Source: Alkalicoccobacillus porphyridii (GTDB lineage: Bacteria > Bacillota > Bacilli > Bacillales > Bacillaceae_D). Taken from it: a stretch of DNA of 64,000 bases. Under the pieces are notes generated by a model that saw nothing but the letters and a program-made list of their open reading frames with translations, was not told where the DNA came from and searched no databases. This document shows, in pieces, positions 63,238 to 64,000 of the stretch. A program made the position numbers and the translations under genes. How positions within the stretch are numbered: position 1 is the first letter of the stretch; every line of letters begins with the position of its first letter. The stretch is from the NCBI RefSeq assembly GCF_007293315.1, contig NZ_VLXZ01000001.1:124001-188000 (forward strand), given 5' to 3'.

Positions 63238-64000
63238 TTAGCTCCAGTTACTCTTAATTGGCTTTTCTGGCTTAATCATCACAATTGTTAGAAGCAGGGA
63301 TATCAAACAAAAAAGCGCATGAGAAAAGAAAATAACAAAATGGTTAAACTGAGCGAGTGCAGCAAAAACAGGTGGGCCAAGTGCCACGCCAACAAATCGC
63401 ATACTGCTGTATAAAGAGGTGATAGACCCTCGTTGTTCTTGTCTAATACCCTCTGTCACAAAAGCATCTAAGCTTGGTAATGCTGCTCCAATACCTAATC
63501 CAGCAAGAAATAAAGCCGTCAGGAGGACATAGATATCCTCTGATAAGGAAATCCACATGATTGATATTGTAAGCAGGGCTAAGCCGAACACTGTATACCA
63601 TTTCATTTTCATTTTATCTTGACCAATCAGTTTCCCTGACAAATAAGAAGAAAGGCATAGCGCAGCCAGAGGAAAAGCCAAAACGACTCCCTTTTTTATA
63701 TCCTGGATACCATATTGCTTCTCTAAATGAGTGGACAAATAAAATAATAGCCCGAAAATCAAGTACATACATAAACCACCAATAAAAAAGACAATAAAAA
63801 GCCAGCGACCTTCTCGTTTAAAAATTTCCTTAATTGATTTAATAAACGCTTTGAATTTTTGTGGTTTTTTTTGGCTGGGTTGGATGTGAACAAAAAAGAT
63901 AAGCAGGAGGATAGAAATAAAACAAAAAATAGGAAAAGAGAAAAAAGGAAGGTACCAAATAATTGAAGCAAGTATAGCTCCAAGGATCGGACTAATTACC
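63238..64000 (-). CDS. MFS transporter, N-terminal part outside the window
   Basis: The frame is open to the right edge; about 254 C-terminal residues are seen. Reading it through gives ISPILGAILASIIWY, then a central loop QPSQKKPQKFKAFIKSIKEI and helices 7-12 (FLAGLGIGAALPSLDAFVTE; SSMRFVGVALGPPVFAAL). This is the DHA1 drug-efflux class. A shorter start at 63768 would split helix 7 and is wrong. No frameshift is needed. Confidence 0.85.
   Translation of the reverse strand, partial: VISPILGAILASIIWYLPFFSFPIFCFISILLLIFFVHIQPSQKKPQKFKAFIKSIKEIFKREGRWLFIVFFIGGLCMYLIFGLLFYLSTHLEKQYGIQDIKKGVVLAFPLAALCLSSYLSGKLIGQDKMKMKWYTVFGLALLTISIMWISLSEDIYVLLTALFLAGLGIGAALPSLDAFVTEGIRQEQRGSITSLYSSMRFVGVALGPPVFAALAQFNHFVIFFSHALFCLISLLLTIVMIKPEKPIKSNWS

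Noticed and set aside
63759-63983. A separate 74-codon minus-strand frame and a short MFS gene starting at 63768
   Set aside because: The MFS frame itself is open to position 64000 and encodes sensible membrane helices; the other frame is a shadow.
1-64000. tRNA, rRNA, insertion sequences, prophage or integrase genes
   Set aside because: None recognised on reading the window; no transposase or integrase motif appears in the frames examined.

Overview
The window looks like a chromosomal segment of a low-to-moderate GC Bacillota of the Bacillaceae. The evidence is gene order: acsA/acuABC-ccpA-aroA, ytxHG-murC-sftA-ytpR-ytpQ-ytpP, ytoQ/ytoP, ytzB-trmB-ytzH-ytmP-amyX, ytzE-rsuA-ytgP, ytfP, leuS-yttB-ytqAB, ytpA/ytoA and metK/pckA-ytmA follow the 'yt' backbone known from Bacillus subtilis, with AGGAGG-type ribosome binding sites and U-tailed hairpin terminators at most operon ends. 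The species cannot be fixed from sequence alone; it is not B. subtilis itself, because several genes are added or missing relative to that backbone.

Layout. 1-8.6 kb: acetate utilisation (acsA divergent from acuABC), the catabolite regulator CcpA with an inserted mtnN, bifunctional DAHP synthase, and a large FtsA/PilM-like ATPase. 8.8-15.5 kb: stress proteins YtxGH behind a SigB-like promoter, MurC, the SftA DNA translocase, YtpR and YtpQ. 15.6-16.8 kb: a non-coding 62-bp tandem array plus a palindromic element. 16.9-31.4 kb: thioredoxin-like and PfoR-like genes, aminopeptidase, TrmB, pullulanase, PurU, an orphan HicB-like protein, LrgAB, ThpR, a CysK paralogue and YtzE behind a possibly structured leader. 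31.4-37.5 kb: pseudouridine synthase, three different tandem FtsW/RodA-family (SEDS) genes and the YtgP flippase. 37.6-47.8 kb: an accessory sugar module (SMP-30 protein, YjbQ family, DUF624, Gfo/Idh/MocA oxidoreductase, ABC importer without ATPase, YesMN-like two-component system) with two strong cre sites. 48-64 kb: YtfP, a second array, leuS with T-box, MFS pump, YtqA/YtqB, carbonic anhydrase, a third array, YtpA, YtoA, metK with SAM riboswitch, pckA with a CcpN-like operator, YtmA, YtkD and a truncated MFS gene.

The genes speak to each other mainly through carbon control: CcpA is encoded here and candidate cre boxes lie at acsA/acuA, at the ABC importer and at the two-component system; pckA carries a separate gluconeogenic operator. 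Cell-envelope genes (MurC, three SEDS proteins, YtgP, FtsA-like, SftA, LrgAB) form a second theme.

The most unusual content is non-coding. Three large arrays (15.6-16.6, 49.6-50.05, 56.5-56.8 kb) and a remnant (30.65 kb) share a CTTGGTAAG/TTACCAAG core. In two arrays the core was followed copy by copy and recurs with 21-21-20 bp spacing, giving a 62-bp period close to two DNA helical turns per core; the third array has the same 62-bp period. The two largest arrays sit next to copies of a second, palindromic element in the same relative order, and the element's arms show compensatory changes. No protein-coding explanation fits, since 62 is not a multiple of three. Function is unknown.
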